In this document: piece by piece, positions 33,186 to 33,227 of the stretch | How the letters are laid out: every line of letters begins with the position of its first letter | How positions within the stretch are numbered: position 1 is the stretch's first letter | NCBI GenBank assembly: GCA_944363735.1 | Contig: CALVVB010000009.1 | Span: forward strand, 1-33,227 | DNA from: an uncultured Bacilli bacterium | GTDB lineage: Bacteria; Bacillota_I; Bacilli_A; RF39; UBA660 | DNA: 33,227 nucleotides | Direction of reading: 5' to 3' | The notes under the pieces: model-generated | Seen by the model: the letters and a program-made list of their open reading frames with translations, nothing else | Told to the model about the DNA's origin: nothing | The model's database searches: none | Translations under genes and position numbers: made by a program

Positions 33186-33226
33186 AATAGGTAGAAATTG
33201 ATAAAAATAAATTTTACCTATTTTTT
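33186..33226 (+). terminator. Rho-independent terminator at the window end
   Basis: AATAGGTA (33186-33193) plus AAATT pairs with AATTT plus TACCTATT (33215-33222), with one bulge, followed by six T residues. The T tract indicates plus-strand use, although no intact plus-strand gene lies just upstream. Confidence 0.5.
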
Positions 33227-33227
33227 C

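Noticed and set aside
1-33227. Alternative genetic code (TGA as Trp), suggested by low GC
   Set aside because: Several intact genes end in TGA (for example at 7666, 16904, 21615 and 28635), and Trp is encoded by TGG throughout.
1-33227. tRNA, rRNA or CRISPR array
   Set aside because: No T-loop-like GGTTCGAATCC pattern, conserved rRNA segment or regularly spaced direct repeat was seen on reading; a tRNAscan or Rfam search would be decisive.

Overview
The window is strongly AT-rich and densely coded. TGA is used as a stop and TGG for Trp, so the code is standard. Shine-Dalgarno sequences are strong, and Bce-type antibiotic-response genes and secreted proteins ending in a GVRPSINL-like tail are present. 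Together these suggest an uncultured low-GC Bacillota/Bacilli lineage, probably gut-associated (RF39/Erysipelotrichia-like). That placement is inference; no rRNA or tRNA is present to test it. At least three genes are broken by single-base events, which could be real decay or assembly error.

Layout. 1-611: 3' end of a large secreted protein whose last 90 or so coding bases look like the variable region of a diversity-generating retroelement (DGR). 784-1728 (minus): UV-damage endonuclease UvsE. 1821-2960: an SGNH hydrolase split by an in-frame stop. 3101-5573: a HelD-type RNA polymerase recycling helicase overlapping a GreA/GreB-like factor. 5678-6079: a flavin/PPOX-type protein. 6301-6940: a frameshifted phage-type domain gene and an echo of its 3' tail. 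7001-13031: a Bce-like module (response regulator, kinase, pentapeptide-repeat protein, ABC ATPase, FtsX-type permease). 13071-13844 (minus): an unknown protein. 14178-16362: Nudix hydrolase, MerR regulator with a textbook 19-bp-spacer promoter, a PPase-like protein, and scars of a tandem duplication.

15948-32575: two copies of the PPase-like gene, identical over their first 239 nt, lie in the same orientation 16.3 kb apart. They frame a cassette-like block: HD phosphohydrolase, Nudix, WYL-type regulator, then an almost gapless run. The run comprises a HAD, a HAD-phosphoribosyltransferase fusion, an alpha/beta hydrolase, a PfkB-SIS fusion, a radical SAM protein with a CX2CX2C cysteine set, a short phosphoketolase and two PHP phosphoesterases. 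GrpB, another HAD and a second HelD follow. The central run has the enzymology of an unassigned sugar-phosphate/nucleotide pathway and is the best candidate for an undescribed system. No integrase, transposase or reverse transcriptase is in the window.

32619-33085 (minus) is a decayed prolyl-tRNA-editing (YbaK/ProX) gene with at least two frameshifts.
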